From Candidatus Hydrogenedentota bacterium (GTDB lineage: Bacteria; Hydrogenedentota; Hydrogenedentia; Hydrogenedentales; Hydrogenedentaceae), in assembly GCA_026415215.1 (NCBI GenBank), contig JAOAHN010000095.1:1-41260 (forward strand): a stretch of DNA of 41,260 bases, read 5' to 3'. The position numbers and the translations under genes were made by a program. The notes below the pieces were generated by a model. The model was not told the DNA's origin and made no database searches. It saw only the letters and a program-made list of their open reading frames with translations. The stretch's first letter is position 1. Every line of letters starts with the position of its first letter. Positions 1 through 9,093 of the stretch are shown in pieces.

Positions 1-192
1 GGTATATATACACTGCGAAAACCATTTGTCCATATGAGATTCCCCAATGTAGAATCTGCCCTGCCAGTAATATCTAACTCTGTGGACACTGTCCAGGCAA
101 TCGCCCAAGGATTAGTAATAGTAGAAGGTTCACCTGAATATGCAGGCAAACTTGGGGATTTTATGCTAAAAATAGCGGAATTAATGGCTTAA
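1..192 (+). CDS. C-terminal end of an unrecognised protein (partial)
   Basis: Frame 1 is open from the first base to a TAA at 190-192, giving the last 63 residues of a protein whose start lies outside the window. The fragment contains RKPFVHMRFPNVESALP and ends in LGDFMLKIAELMA. It has no membrane segment and no motif I can assign. It lies on the same strand as the antiporter gene, 99 bases upstream of it. I judge it coding because the codon use and amino-acid content match the neighbours and the frame closes naturally. The function is unknown. Confidence 0.55.
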   Translation, partial: GIYTLRKPFVHMRFPNVESALPVISNSVDTVQAIAQGLVIVEGSPEYAGKLGDFMLKIAELMA

Positions 193-291
193 ATCATTTA
201 GTTCATCAGATGTAAAAGGGGAGTTAGAATTAGTAATAGTAGTATAATTACCCAAACCACAAACCCAAGAAAATTAATAGTCAATTATAGA

Positions 292-1782
292 ATGGAGAAC
301 AAAATATCATTAAAACTATCCCTCGCCCCATGCATTTTACTCATAGTCCTTTTGGCAGTAAATGTTTGGACTTTCGGAGATGAAGCCACATCAGGTCCTT
401 GCCAAACAGCCTTGCTTATATCATCAATATTAGCAGGGATAATTGGTCATAAAAAACTTGGTCTTTCTTATCGAGAGATAGAGAGAAAGGCGATCCATTC
501 TATAGTTCTTGCGATGGAAGCTATTATAATATTACTAATTGTAGGTGCAACCATCGCCCTCTGGATACAAGCAGGCATAGTGCCCTCTATCATCTACTAC
601 GGATTAAAAACTTTGTCTCCGAGCTCATTCTTACTGATTGCTTGCTTGATTTGTTCTATGGTGTCGCTTGCAATAGGCAGTAGTTGGTCAACTATGGGAA
701 CCATTGGAGTAGCACTAATAGGAATAGGAAAAGCACTTGGATATAAGGAGCCAATAATAGCAGGAGCAATTATTTCCGGAGCATACCTTGGAGATAAAAT
801 GTCACCCCTATCAGATACTACAAACTTAGCTCCCGCGGTTAGTGGAGTCAACCTATTCAGTCATGTCAGAAATATGCTAAATACTACTATCCCAGCATAC
901 ACCCTTACTCTTCTAATTTTCTTTCTTATAGGTTTAGTTTCAACAAGAAATACCGTAGAACTCACAGAAATATCCAAAATACTCAACAGCTTAGAAAAGA
1001 ACTTTTATATTCACTGGTTTTTTTTTATAGTTCCCGCATTAGTAATTTATTTAGCCATTAGAAAGACACCTCCTATTCCTGCGCTAACTGTTGGTTGTCT
1101 TTTGGGGGGTATTTTAAGCTTCCTATTTCAAAATAGCGATTTGTTAACGACCACAGATTTTCAAAGCATCAGTTCTCTGGTTAACTTAGTGACAAAATCC
1201 TATGAAAAAACAATTCATGTAGCATATTACGGATATCAACTTCAGAGTGGGATTCCAGTTTTAGATGAGCTACTTTCCGCAGGAGGAATGGAGAAGATGT
1301 TTTCAACTGTTACCCTTATTATAATGGCGATGCTTTTCGGTGGAGTGATGGAAGCAACAGGAATGCTCGGAAGAATTGCAGAAGGAATTTTAAGTTTAGT
1401 TAGAACATCAGGAGGACTAATGGCTTCGACAGTAATAACCTCTATTATCTTTAATATATTTGCAGCAGAACAATACCTATCCATTGTAATTACAGGTAGA
1501 ATGTTCAGAAATACTTATAAACATAAAAATTTAGACCTTCTTAACTTATCCAGGACCTTAGAAGATGGGGGAACTGTTACATCTGTTCTCGTTCCTTGGA
1601 ACACTTGTGGGGCTTTTGCAAGTTCAGTTCTTGGTGTCCCAACTCTTCAATATCTCCCCTACTGTTTCTTCAACTTGCTTACTCCAATAATTTCAATTGC
1701 TATGGCAAAACTCAACTACAATGTCATCGTTAAATCTTATCAAGACCAAGAAGATTCAATTGATGAAACTTACAAAAGATAA
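292..1782 (+). CDS. nhaC: NhaC-family Na+/H+ antiporter
   Basis: This is an inner-membrane secondary transporter that should exchange cytoplasmic Na+ for H+, serving pH and sodium homeostasis. The 496-residue length fits the family. Hydrophobic segments run throughout, and two family hallmarks are visible: an early SGPCQ stretch (about residues 34-38) and the region from about residue 160 to 195, with AYLGDKMSPLSDTTNLAP followed by VSGVNLFSHV. A second polar stretch, EDGGTVTSVLVPWNTCG, sits near the C-terminus. The ATG at 292 has no clear Shine-Dalgarno sequence, so the exact start is uncertain. The polyprenyl synthase gene follows at once, but nothing in the sequence links their functions. 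The family could include malate/lactate-Na+ exchangers, so the substrate is inferred. Confidence 0.88.
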   Translation: MENKISLKLSLAPCILLIVLLAVNVWTFGDEATSGPCQTALLISSILAGIIGHKKLGLSYREIERKAIHSIVLAMEAIIILLIVGATIALWIQAGIVPSIIYYGLKTLSPSSFLLIACLICSMVSLAIGSSWSTMGTIGVALIGIGKALGYKEPIIAGAIISGAYLGDKMSPLSDTTNLAPAVSGVNLFSHVRNMLNTTIPAYTLTLLIFFLIGLVSTRNTVELTEISKILNSLEKNFYIHWFFFIVPALVIYLAIRKTPPIPALTVGCLLGGILSFLFQNSDLLTTTDFQSISSLVNLVTKSYEKTIHVAYYGYQLQSGIPVLDELLSAGGMEKMFSTVTLIIMAMLFGGVMEATGMLGRIAEGILSLVRTSGGLMASTVITSIIFNIFAAEQYLSIVITGRMFRNTYKHKNLDLLNLSRTLEDGGTVTSVLVPWNTCGAFASSVLGVPTLQYLPYCFFNLLTPIISIAMAKLNYNVIVKSYQDQEDSIDETYKR

Positions 1783-1786
1783 AACA

Positions 1787-2755
1787 ATGATACAACTAAA
1801 AGAAATTTACAAACCCATAGAAGATCAACTAAAAAAAATAGAGAAAATTGTTCAAGAGATTTGGCAAGATGTCCTAAGTTTAGTAGATATAGAACATACT
1901 CCCGCTCTGAAAGCCAAAGGAAAACTGATTAGGCCTGCAGTATGTTTGTTGAGTGCGGGAGCGTTAGGGAAAAAAAACTTAGAAAAATATATTCCCATGG
2001 CTACAGCATTTGAAATACTTCATCTTGCCTCACTTACTCATGACGATGTAGTAGACGGCGCCGATTTTAGAAGAGGGGGATTAACTCTAAATCGACTTTG
2101 GAGTAACCACGCTGCAGTGCTGGGTGGAGATTATCTTGTCGCTCGGGCCCTCGAAATGTTAGGGCAGTACAAATCTATGGGACTTATAAAAGTAGTTCTA
2201 AAGTCCATAAGAGAAATGGCTGAAGGGGAGCTAAAGTTCTTCAACAAAAAATTGGAGGAGTACTCAATTGAAGATTGCTTAGAACTTTCCCTCAGAAAAA
2301 CGGGGATGCTCTTTGTATGTTCTGCAATAGGACCTACTCTCATTGAAAATTCAACTAACAAGCAATCCTTTTACAATTATGGAAAAAATATAGGCATTGC
2401 ATTCCAGCTTATTGATGACCTCCTGGATTTCACCCAAGATTCCGAGGTATTAGGTAAACCCACTTTGAACGATTTAGAAGAAAGGAAAATAACTTTACCA
2501 CTGGTCATGTTATGGCACAAGTTAAATAATGCAGAGAAAAAATTCATTACAAATAAGATTGGAGCAACTCTAACAAAGAAAGACAAAGATAAAATCCAAT
2601 ATCTTTTCAATAAATATGGGATAGAAACTCAAGTTAAGAGCTTCACCAACTCATTAAAAGACAAAGCAATAGGTTCTCTAAAAAAAATAAGAAATTCCCA
2701 CTTTAAAATTTCACTTATTGATTTAGCTCAATTCATAATAGAGAGAAAAAATTAA
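1787..2755 (+). CDS. Polyprenyl (long-chain E-isoprenyl) diphosphate synthase
   Basis: The enzyme chain-elongates allylic diphosphates with isopentenyl diphosphate to make the side chain of a quinone or a similar lipid. From the ATG at 1787 it is 322 residues, a normal size. Both aspartate-rich motifs are intact: DDVVD (86-90, followed by the FRRG stretch) and DDLLD (210-214, preceded by AFQLI). The GKLIRP sequence (45-50) matches the substrate-binding GGKRIRP motif. The fifth residue before the first motif is a small Ala (81), which from family knowledge usually means a medium or long product. I chose 1787, four bases after the nhaC stop. An in-frame ATG at 1763 with an AAGAAG upstream would overlap nhaC by 20 bases and is the main alternative. 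The product chain length cannot be read from sequence alone. Confidence 0.85.
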   Translation: MIQLKEIYKPIEDQLKKIEKIVQEIWQDVLSLVDIEHTPALKAKGKLIRPAVCLLSAGALGKKNLEKYIPMATAFEILHLASLTHDDVVDGADFRRGGLTLNRLWSNHAAVLGGDYLVARALEMLGQYKSMGLIKVVLKSIREMAEGELKFFNKKLEEYSIEDCLELSLRKTGMLFVCSAIGPTLIENSTNKQSFYNYGKNIGIAFQLIDDLLDFTQDSEVLGKPTLNDLEERKITLPLVMLWHKLNNAEKKFITNKIGATLTKKDKDKIQYLFNKYGIETQVKSFTNSLKDKAIGSLKKIRNSHFKISLIDLAQFIIERKN

Positions 2756-2779
2756 ATTTGGAGCTTAGAAATTTCGTTT

Positions 2780-3364
2780 ATGAATAGTATAGATGATATT
2801 AACAACTTACCAGATGACGAACTCATAAAGAGAATTAAAAAAGGTGACGAGAAATGTTTTGAAGTATTATCTAATAGGTATTACCCAGGAGTATATACAG
2901 TGGTTCTTTCCAAAATAATGGATGAAGATTTAGCGAAAGACATAATTCAAGAAGTTTTCGTAAAGGTTTGGGAAGGACTCGGTAAATACAAAGAAAAGGG
3001 TAGTTTCCGTTCATGGCTATACTCAATTACCAAAAACCACATCACTGATTATGTTCGGAAAAACAGATCCAGGAAAAAATACGAAATTTACACTGAGGAG
3101 AGCTATCCTTTAGATTGTCAAGCAGATTCCAAAAATCTTTTATCTGCATTAAACCAAAAAGAAATAGGGAAATACATACTTAAAGCACTAAAAAGATTGC
3201 CAGATGAGCAACAAGAAGTCTTCCTCATGTACTATTATTTCAACATACCTGTGGATGATATAGCCAAGAAATTAAAAATACCTGTAGGAACTGTTACAAG
3301 CAGGCTTCATTTAGCAAGGATGAAATTAAGAGAAATTTTGAAAAATTGGGGAATAGAACCTTAA
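2780..3364 (+). CDS. ECF-type sigma-70 family RNA polymerase sigma factor
   Basis: This is a 194-residue sigma factor with only regions 2 and 4, as in extracytoplasmic-function sigma factors. Region 2 covers about residues 20-95, with ILSKIMDEDLAKDIIQEVFVKV-like core residues (DEDLAKDIIQEVF) and GSFRSWLYSITKNHITDYVRK. Region 4 covers about 135-190 and contains LPDEQQEVFLMYYY and a helix-turn-helix ending VGTVTSRLHLARMKLRE. It lies 24 bases after the polyprenyl synthase and 36 bases before a zinc-type anti-sigma gene on the same strand, the usual sigma/anti-sigma order. The target promoters and the inducing signal are not visible here. Confidence 0.88.
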   Translation: MNSIDDINNLPDDELIKRIKKGDEKCFEVLSNRYYPGVYTVVLSKIMDEDLAKDIIQEVFVKVWEGLGKYKEKGSFRSWLYSITKNHITDYVRKNRSRKKYEIYTEESYPLDCQADSKNLLSALNQKEIGKYILKALKRLPDEQQEVFLMYYYFNIPVDDIAKKLKIPVGTVTSRLHLARMKLREILKNWGIEP

Positions 3365-3400
3365 TTATTTCCTCAAAACTTTGATTTAGGGTGATGAAAA

Positions 3401-3883
3401 ATGAAAAGATTAGAGGAAGAAAAAGAATCAGGATATCAAAAGAGTCCTTGTGAATTACTAAACACAATTTCTGAAGAACTCGAGCAAACCAATGGAAAAC
3501 TAAATAATGAAAGATTAAAGCATATAGAATATTGTCCTACCTGTAAAGAGTACTACGATTTATGGATGACCTTTAGACCAATTAAGGAAAAAGGTGGAGA
3601 GGCTTTCATAACGGAATGGGAGCGCGAAATAGAGGTTAACAAAATAATGATAAGGATAAGGGAAAAAAAACAGAGTAGGAAAAAGTTGATATGGGGAGGC
3701 ATAATAAGCTTTATAACTGCATTGTTTTTATGTGTACTGGCACTGCTGTACTTTACTTACTTTAATTATGACAGTACTCCAGTAGAAGCTGGAGAAGCAA
3801 ACAAGGCTCAAGGAACATTCCAAGATGATATTAAACCTTTTCAACCCCCGCCTACTAACAACAAGATAAACAAGGATATGTAA
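3401..3883 (+). CDS. Putative zinc-binding anti-sigma factor, single-pass membrane protein
   Basis: This probably holds the preceding ECF sigma factor inactive at the inner membrane. The N-terminal part has the zinc-associated anti-sigma signature H-x3-C-x2-C (His41, Cys45, Cys48, in HIEYCPTC). A basic stretch (KKQSRKK) precedes one transmembrane helix at about residues 97-121. A short tail of about 40 residues, rich in Pro, Asn and Lys, should lie outside the membrane. The start is supported by AGGGTGA upstream of the ATG. The periplasmic part is too small for a recognisable sensor domain, so how a signal releases the sigma factor is open. The identification rests on the zinc motif, the membrane topology and adjacency to the sigma gene. 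Confidence 0.7.
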   Translation: MKRLEEEKESGYQKSPCELLNTISEELEQTNGKLNNERLKHIEYCPTCKEYYDLWMTFRPIKEKGGEAFITEWEREIEVNKIMIRIREKKQSRKKLIWGGIISFITALFLCVLALLYFTYFNYDSTPVEAGEANKAQGTFQDDIKPFQPPPTNNKINKDM

Positions 3884-3917
3884 TTATCAAGACATTATAT
3901 TAGGATTATCTACCCGT

Positions 3918-4829
3918 CTATAGAGAAAGTAAATATTCCCTATCTTCATTAGTTCCTCTGGTAAGCTCTTTCCCCGGAATTAGAGAATCTTCAGCGAATT
4001 TAGAGTTCGACAAACCATGGGTCTTTATTGAAATCCTCCCATCACCTACTATTATTTCTCTGTATTCGCATGGAAACTCACACAAAGAAGAAGTTACCAC
4101 CTGAGTAATATTCTTGTACGAAACTATATAATTAATATGCATATGACCTGAGAGAACTACAAAGTTCTTATCAACAAAAGTGAGGAGCAGGTTTATTACC
4201 TCTTCAGAATTAGCCAATATTCCACTATCTCTAAACCCAGCAAACTTACACCTATCGGGCACAGGTAGTATAGGACAATGGAGATTGATAAAGACTATCC
4301 GTTTATCTGACCTCTTTATAGTGTTTCCTAACCAACTCAAACCTTCCGAAGGTATAAACCAATAAGTAAGTTTATCGTTGTCTTTCTTCACAATTTCTGG
4401 ATGTGACAAACACGGAGTATGTAAGTTTGGAAAAGTTGATAAAGAACATTCAATACTCATACTACAAAATAGAGCATTCTTATAAACCATAGTAAATGGG
4501 AGTGATGAAGCGGGAGAATAGCGACTTAATAGTTTAACAAGAATATCATTATGCTCAGGAGAAATAAAGTCGTGATTTCCGCCAGTCAAAATAAACCTAT
4601 AACTACTAACATTAAATATACTTAAAATTTTTTTTAAAGTCTGAGGATCATCACAAGAACTAATATCGCCCGAGATTACAATAATTTTGACTCCCCTCCT
4701 CTCAACATCCGATAGAAAAGTTCTGAATATTTCGAAAGATTTGGATGTGAGGACGCGGTTATTCCAAACCCCATCCGGGTTTTGCCCCAAGTGTATATCA
4801 GAGCAATGAATAAAACGCCACTCTTTCAT
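3918..4829 (-). CDS. Calcineurin-like metallophosphoesterase
   Basis: This is a cytosolic two-metal phosphoesterase of about 303 residues. From the ATG at 4829 the motif series is complete and in order: SDIHLG (Asp11, His13), GD (54-55), GNHD (84-87), the His of INLHCP, and GHMH near residue 225. No signal peptide is present. The overall pattern resembles cyclic-nucleotide phosphodiesterase (CpdA/Icc-like) and DNA-repair-nuclease-like members, but the substrate cannot be decided. A GTG four codons upstream (4841) is an alternative start. It stands alone on the minus strand, convergent with the anti-sigma gene and downstream of a small membrane-protein gene. Confidence 0.78.
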   Translation of the reverse strand: MKEWRFIHCSDIHLGQNPDGVWNNRVLTSKSFEIFRTFLSDVERRGVKIIVISGDISSCDDPQTLKKILSIFNVSSYRFILTGGNHDFISPEHNDILVKLLSRYSPASSLPFTMVYKNALFCSMSIECSLSTFPNLHTPCLSHPEIVKKDNDKLTYWFIPSEGLSWLGNTIKRSDKRIVFINLHCPILPVPDRCKFAGFRDSGILANSEEVINLLLTFVDKNFVVLSGHMHINYIVSYKNITQVVTSSLCEFPCEYREIIVGDGRISIKTHGLSNSKFAEDSLIPGKELTRGTNEDREYLLSL

Positions 4830-4885
4830 ACTCTTTGACACTATATTTAAAAAGTTATATATTAGAGATGGAAATACTTTCTACC

Positions 4886-5074
4886 TCAATCTCTTGGCCG
4901 TCTGTTAAGAATTATCAGAAGTACTCCTACTATTCCCAGCCCCCAAAACGCCCACTGGTATGCAGAAATTTGCACTGTTAAGGATGCTGGTAGTAGCTGA
5001 GAAAGGATGCCAAGGAAGTCAAGAACCCCTATACCAAAACCTATCACCACGAGCACAAGTCCTAAAATCACCAT
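4886..5074 (-). CDS. Small two-helix membrane protein, unknown function
   Basis: A 62-residue protein made almost entirely of two hydrophobic helices (about residues 2-29 and 38-57), joined by a short polar turn and ending in NRRPRD, a positive tail that should stay in the cytoplasm. A good ribosome-binding site (AAGGGGA, seven bases before the ATG on the minus strand) supports it as a real gene despite its size. It lies 56 bases upstream of the metallophosphoesterase on the same strand and diverges from the DUF2339 gene. I do not recognise the family. Confidence 0.6.
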   Translation of the reverse strand: MVILGLVLVVIGFGIGVLDFLGILSQLLPASLTVQISAYQWAFWGLGIVGVLLIILNRRPRD

Positions 5075-5092
5075 ACTTTTCCCCTTTTAGAC

Positions 5093-5110
5093 TTTATAAG
5101 AGATTATAAA
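5093..5110. promoter_or_regulatory. Inverted repeat in a divergent intergenic region
   Basis: TTTATAA-GAGA-TTATAAA is a perfect 7-bp inverted repeat lying between the start of the small membrane protein (-) and the DUF2339 gene (+). It could be an operator for either gene or simply an AT-rich promoter core, since each arm contains a -10-like TATAA. No matching -35 element was found at 16-18 bp on either strand. Confidence 0.25.
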
Positions 5111-5151
5111 ATAGAATATATAGAATTTCAATACTTGTCAGATACAAAAAT

Positions 5152-7695
5152 ATGACTGAAAGCTATGAAGAAAAAATAAGAGAATTAGAAGAGCAAATCA
5201 AACAGCTTAATGAACGATTATCCAAGCTAACAGAAGATAGAGACAAACAAATAACCCCAGAAAATCACTTTACTTCAGACCAAAAATTAAAAGAAAAAAA
5301 CTCAAATAATAGAGATTTACAACAAGCAAAGCCATTTCCTTCTACTACACCGGACAGAGAAAAAATTGGGGAAGCATTAACACATATAAAAACATTCGTA
5401 GGTAAAAATCTTGAGAGAAAAATCGGGTTAGAGTGGGCTACTGAAATCTCTGCAGTACTTGTGATGAGTACTTTTGTGCTAACATCACGGGCTACCTTCT
5501 TCTCAGAAATTTTTAGCCCAATTGGAAAAATCATGATAATATACGGGATTTCTGTTATATTCATACTATTAGAATTAATTACTAAAAGGAAAAGTATTCT
5601 AACAGACACTATCATAAGCTGTGGTTTGGCGGGTATTCCGTACGCTACTTATGCACTATTTTTTTTAAGTGAAGTCCGCCCTTTTTCAACGATATCCTAC
5701 AATGGCTATACCCTAACTCTATTACTTTTTATAATAGTTCTGAGCGAATTACCGCTGATATTAATCTCCCATAAAAAGAAGAAATTAAGCATAGCAGGCA
5801 TAGGACTTTTTTTAAATTATTACACTGTTGCACTTAGTTGTTATGGGACTCCTGACCTACTTCATTTAACATACGCACTAATTACAAGCTTATTCATAGC
5901 AATAGCTACATTCATTTTTCATATTCTCCATAAATGGTTTTTCTTATCGTGGGGAGGGATAATTGGCTCCTACTTAATATATGCTTATGTCTTTATATAC
6001 TTAAATCCTAACACCTATTTGAACATACCCGCGAAACCATATTTCTGGATTTCGTTTGCCTTCTTAACCACAAGCTTTCTAATTTTCTCCACCACATGCA
6101 TAATAGAAGCGAAAAGGAAAAATGAGTATCGGAGGGGAGTTGCCCCTTTGGTGGGATTAAATTCTTTTATCTACTTTGCTCTGTCATTTTATCTTATCCG
6201 AATGAACTATGTAGAACATGAATATGTCTTTAGGACTATCTTTACTTTACTCCTCCTTGCTTTCACAATTATCTCAAATTTAGTGGGAGAAAAATACAAT
6301 TATATTTTCAAGATATTTGCTATAAAAACATTTATAATGGCTACTTTAGCCCTTCAGTCATATTTTTCAGGGGAAAAACTTCTCATTGCACTCAGTATAG
6401 AATGTCTTGCCCTCTTCCTCGCATACAAAAGAAGTGGTTACGAGGTTTACAAATGGATAAACCTTGCTCTCCTGATTTTCACATTTCTCTGGGGTCTGGC
6501 ATATCTTAATGTTTCAGGAAATATCAAACTTTTACAGTGGGAGATCCCTCTAAAATGGTTTTCAATTACCTTAACCGTTTTTTTCCTAAACTTGGTAGGC
6601 ATACTCTACGAAAAATTTGGAGACAAAAACTCACCGAATACATTAAACTTAGATAGATACGATTCTTTTCCAGCTATCTACCTCGCAGTACTCCATACCT
6701 TTTCTGGAACATTGCTTCTTCTATTAGCCACTATTTCAAATTTTATCGAAGATGTAAGACTACCATATATTCTTGTATTCCAATTTCTCATAGTTTTCGG
6801 ATTTGGGTACCTAACATCTACCCGAGCTTTGGAATTCTCCGCTTCCATTCTTCTCTTATCCTCACAATTAGCATTCATAATGAACTACTATTACTTTCAA
6901 CTTCCTATAATCCAATCTGACTATTTTTTGGCGTTGAGCTTCATACTTATCTTCTTATCATTATTAGGATCTTGTGTCTTTGAAAAATTTTCATCTACTA
7001 CACTTAGTATTACCAATGACATATTCCATTTCATACCAACTATATTACTTTATTCTCTAAGTTCTTTCATCTTAATAATTATCCTACTCAATGCTTTCCC
7101 TATTTATGTATTCCTAAGTATATTGGCTATATCGGGGAGTTTATTATATCTACTTGGGTATAAATTTAGTTTCATAGTCATGTGCTTCGCAGGGTATTCC
7201 CTAAGTATAATTTCGGGACTTACATTTCTATATTTCACTCAAAAGATGAAATCACACGCTCTTTCTTGGGAATTTACGCTTCCTCTTTTACTTACCCCCA
7301 TCTCCCTGATTTTCGTTGAGAGAATAGCACAGATTCAGGTTAGAAAAAAAATATTTAATGAAAAAATAGGTAAAATACTTAGGATAATACCTGTTCTCCT
7401 AACCATCTCAACCCTAATGCTTTACGGATATACAGTTCTACCGAGGGATTTGTTAATATTCTATTGGCTCTTTACTGGTAGCATTCTTATGGCAATAGGT
7501 ATACTTCTTCAAGAATCCATCTACCGATGGGCGAGTCTATTCGTAATATTGGTAACCATCCTAAGAGTTTTCTTTGTTTTCAATTATATATCCTCCGAAA
7601 TATATAGAATCCTAAACTTTGCAATATCTTCAGTAGTTCTCTTAACCATTGGCTGGCTATATACTAAAAATGAGGATATGAAAAAGCATGAATAG
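5152..7695 (+). CDS. DUF2339 polytopic membrane protein
   Basis: This is an 847-residue integral membrane protein. Residues 2-40 form a coiled coil (EEKIRELEEQIKQL and onward), followed by a charged linker to about residue 85. The remainder is some 20 or more hydrophobic helices with short loops. The N-terminal coiled coil, the IGLEWATEISAVL segment opening the membrane part, and the C-terminal YRILNFAISSVVLLTIGWLY are typical of the DUF2339 family. No enzymatic or transport function is established for that family to my knowledge. The 3' end overlaps the CCA-enzyme gene by eight bases, so the two are probably translated from one message. Confidence 0.75.
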   Translation: MTESYEEKIRELEEQIKQLNERLSKLTEDRDKQITPENHFTSDQKLKEKNSNNRDLQQAKPFPSTTPDREKIGEALTHIKTFVGKNLERKIGLEWATEISAVLVMSTFVLTSRATFFSEIFSPIGKIMIIYGISVIFILLELITKRKSILTDTIISCGLAGIPYATYALFFLSEVRPFSTISYNGYTLTLLLFIIVLSELPLILISHKKKKLSIAGIGLFLNYYTVALSCYGTPDLLHLTYALITSLFIAIATFIFHILHKWFFLSWGGIIGSYLIYAYVFIYLNPNTYLNIPAKPYFWISFAFLTTSFLIFSTTCIIEAKRKNEYRRGVAPLVGLNSFIYFALSFYLIRMNYVEHEYVFRTIFTLLLLAFTIISNLVGEKYNYIFKIFAIKTFIMATLALQSYFSGEKLLIALSIECLALFLAYKRSGYEVYKWINLALLIFTFLWGLAYLNVSGNIKLLQWEIPLKWFSITLTVFFLNLVGILYEKFGDKNSPNTLNLDRYDSFPAIYLAVLHTFSGTLLLLLATISNFIEDVRLPYILVFQFLIVFGFGYLTSTRALEFSASILLLSSQLAFIMNYYYFQLPIIQSDYFLALSFILIFLSLLGSCVFEKFSSTTLSITNDIFHFIPTILLYSLSSFILIIILLNAFPIYVFLSILAISGSLLYLLGYKFSFIVMCFAGYSLSIISGLTFLYFTQKMKSHALSWEFTLPLLLTPISLIFVERIAQIQVRKKIFNEKIGKILRIIPVLLTISTLMLYGYTVLPRDLLIFYWLFTGSILMAIGILLQESIYRWASLFVILVTILRVFFVFNYISSEIYRILNFAISSVVLLTIGWLYTKNEDMKKHE

Positions 7696-9007
7696 ACTTG
7701 AGGAAGGCGCCAGGAAAGTTTGTCAGGTTCTGAAGGAAAAAGGATATATTGCCTACTTTGCAGGAGGGTGTGTGAGGGATATGTTACTTAATATGCCCCC
7801 TAAAGATTATGACATCGCTACAAATGCTATGCCTGAAATAGTAAGTAAGCTTTTTCCAAAAACTATTACAATATGGAAAAGTTTTGGAGTAGTGCGGGTG
7901 ATCATTCCTGAGGGTGAGTACGAAGTTACTACTTTTAGATGGGACGGTCCCTACTTGGATGGAAGACACCCATCTAATGTAACATTCTCCACTCCTGAAG
8001 AGGACGCAAAAAGAAGAGATTTCACCATTAACGCCTTATTTTATGACCCCTCCGAGGAAAAGGTAATTGACTTTGTAGGTGGAGTAGATGACTTGAAAAA
8101 CAGAATAGTGAGAACGGTAGGAGATCCTATTGAAAGATTCTCCGAAGATTATCTTAGATTAATAAGGTGCGCAAGATTTAGTGCAAGATTAAAGTTCAAA
8201 ATAGAAGAAAATACCTTTCAAGCTATAAAGAGCTTAAAGCATGGGATAAAAAAAGTATCAGGAGAAAGAATCCGCGATGAAATCACAAAAATTTTAACAG
8301 AGGGTAATCCTAAGCAGGCTTTCGAGATTTTACACCAAACCGGGTTACTAAACGAAATAATTCCAGAATTATCTTTACTCCGCAATATTCCACAACCACC
8401 AGAATATCATCCAGAAGGGGATGTACTAACGCATACCTTCTTATGTCTTGAAAAACTACCAGAAAATGTTTCTATCATTCTTGCTCTAAGCATACTATTT
8501 CACGATGTAGGCAAAAAAGACACTTTTATTGAAGAAGAAAGAATAAGATTCCCCAAACATGAAGCTATAGGAGCGGAAATAACAAAAAAAATAATGGAAA
8601 GATTAAGATTTTCCAAAAGTGAAACTGAGTCTGTATGTTGGCTTGTAAAAAATCATATGTGCTTACTGCAGTTTCCGCAGATGAAAAAGAGCACCAAAAC
8701 AAGGCTATTTATAAATCCCCTTTTTCCTTTACTCCTTGAATTAGTAAAGATTGATATCCTCGCAAGTCATGGAGATACATCTCTTTTAGACGAAGTCTAC
8801 AAAGAATGGGAAACTTTTAAATCAGAAAGCCCCAAAACAGAACCTATACTGAGGGGAAAAGATCTCATTGCAATGGGTTATACACCAGGTCCCATATTTA
8901 AAGTAATCTTAAAAGAAGTGGAAAATGCCCAGTTAGAAGGGCAGATTAATTCTAAGGAAGAAGCTAAACAATTCGTATTAAAAAATTGGCCACCTATTGA
9001 ACATTGA
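7688..9007 (+). CDS. cca: CCA-adding tRNA nucleotidyltransferase with HD domain
   Basis: The enzyme adds or repairs the 3' CCA of tRNA without a template. The 439-residue protein has the class II poly(A)-polymerase head: GGCVRD (26-31), the metal-binding DYDIAT (Asp40, Asp42), the RRDFTINAL nucleotide-selection region (109-117) and the EDYLRLIRCARF helix (153-164). An HD domain follows (HPEGDVLTHT at 241-250, His272-Asp273 in FHDVGKK), which in relatives carries phosphatase or phosphodiesterase activity. The start ATG sits inside the end of the DUF2339 gene. One of the two tRNA genes in this window lacks an encoded CCA, so the activity is needed. An A-adding-only or poly(A) polymerase role cannot be excluded. 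Confidence 0.88.
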   Translation: MNRLEEGARKVCQVLKEKGYIAYFAGGCVRDMLLNMPPKDYDIATNAMPEIVSKLFPKTITIWKSFGVVRVIIPEGEYEVTTFRWDGPYLDGRHPSNVTFSTPEEDAKRRDFTINALFYDPSEEKVIDFVGGVDDLKNRIVRTVGDPIERFSEDYLRLIRCARFSARLKFKIEENTFQAIKSLKHGIKKVSGERIRDEITKILTEGNPKQAFEILHQTGLLNEIIPELSLLRNIPQPPEYHPEGDVLTHTFLCLEKLPENVSIILALSILFHDVGKKDTFIEEERIRFPKHEAIGAEITKKIMERLRFSKSETESVCWLVKNHMCLLQFPQMKKSTKTRLFINPLFPLLLELVKIDILASHGDTSLLDEVYKEWETFKSESPKTEPILRGKDLIAMGYTPGPIFKVILKEVENAQLEGQINSKEEAKQFVLKNWPPIEH

Positions 9008-9093
9008 AAAACTGCTAACCAAACAATAAAAATCAACCCTTTCATCCTTTTTGGTAAAATTACAATAATTATTATTTACTGGGAACTTCTCAT

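Noticed and set aside
1697-1786. N-terminal extension of the polyprenyl synthase from an ATG at 1697
   Set aside because: It would overlap nhaC by 86 bases and add 30 residues with no family counterpart; 1787 or 1763 is more likely.
9004-9032. TTGAAA-17-TAAAAA overlapping the cca stop as the mrfAB promoter
   Set aside because: The -10 matches only four of six positions in a very AT-rich gap; too weak to list.
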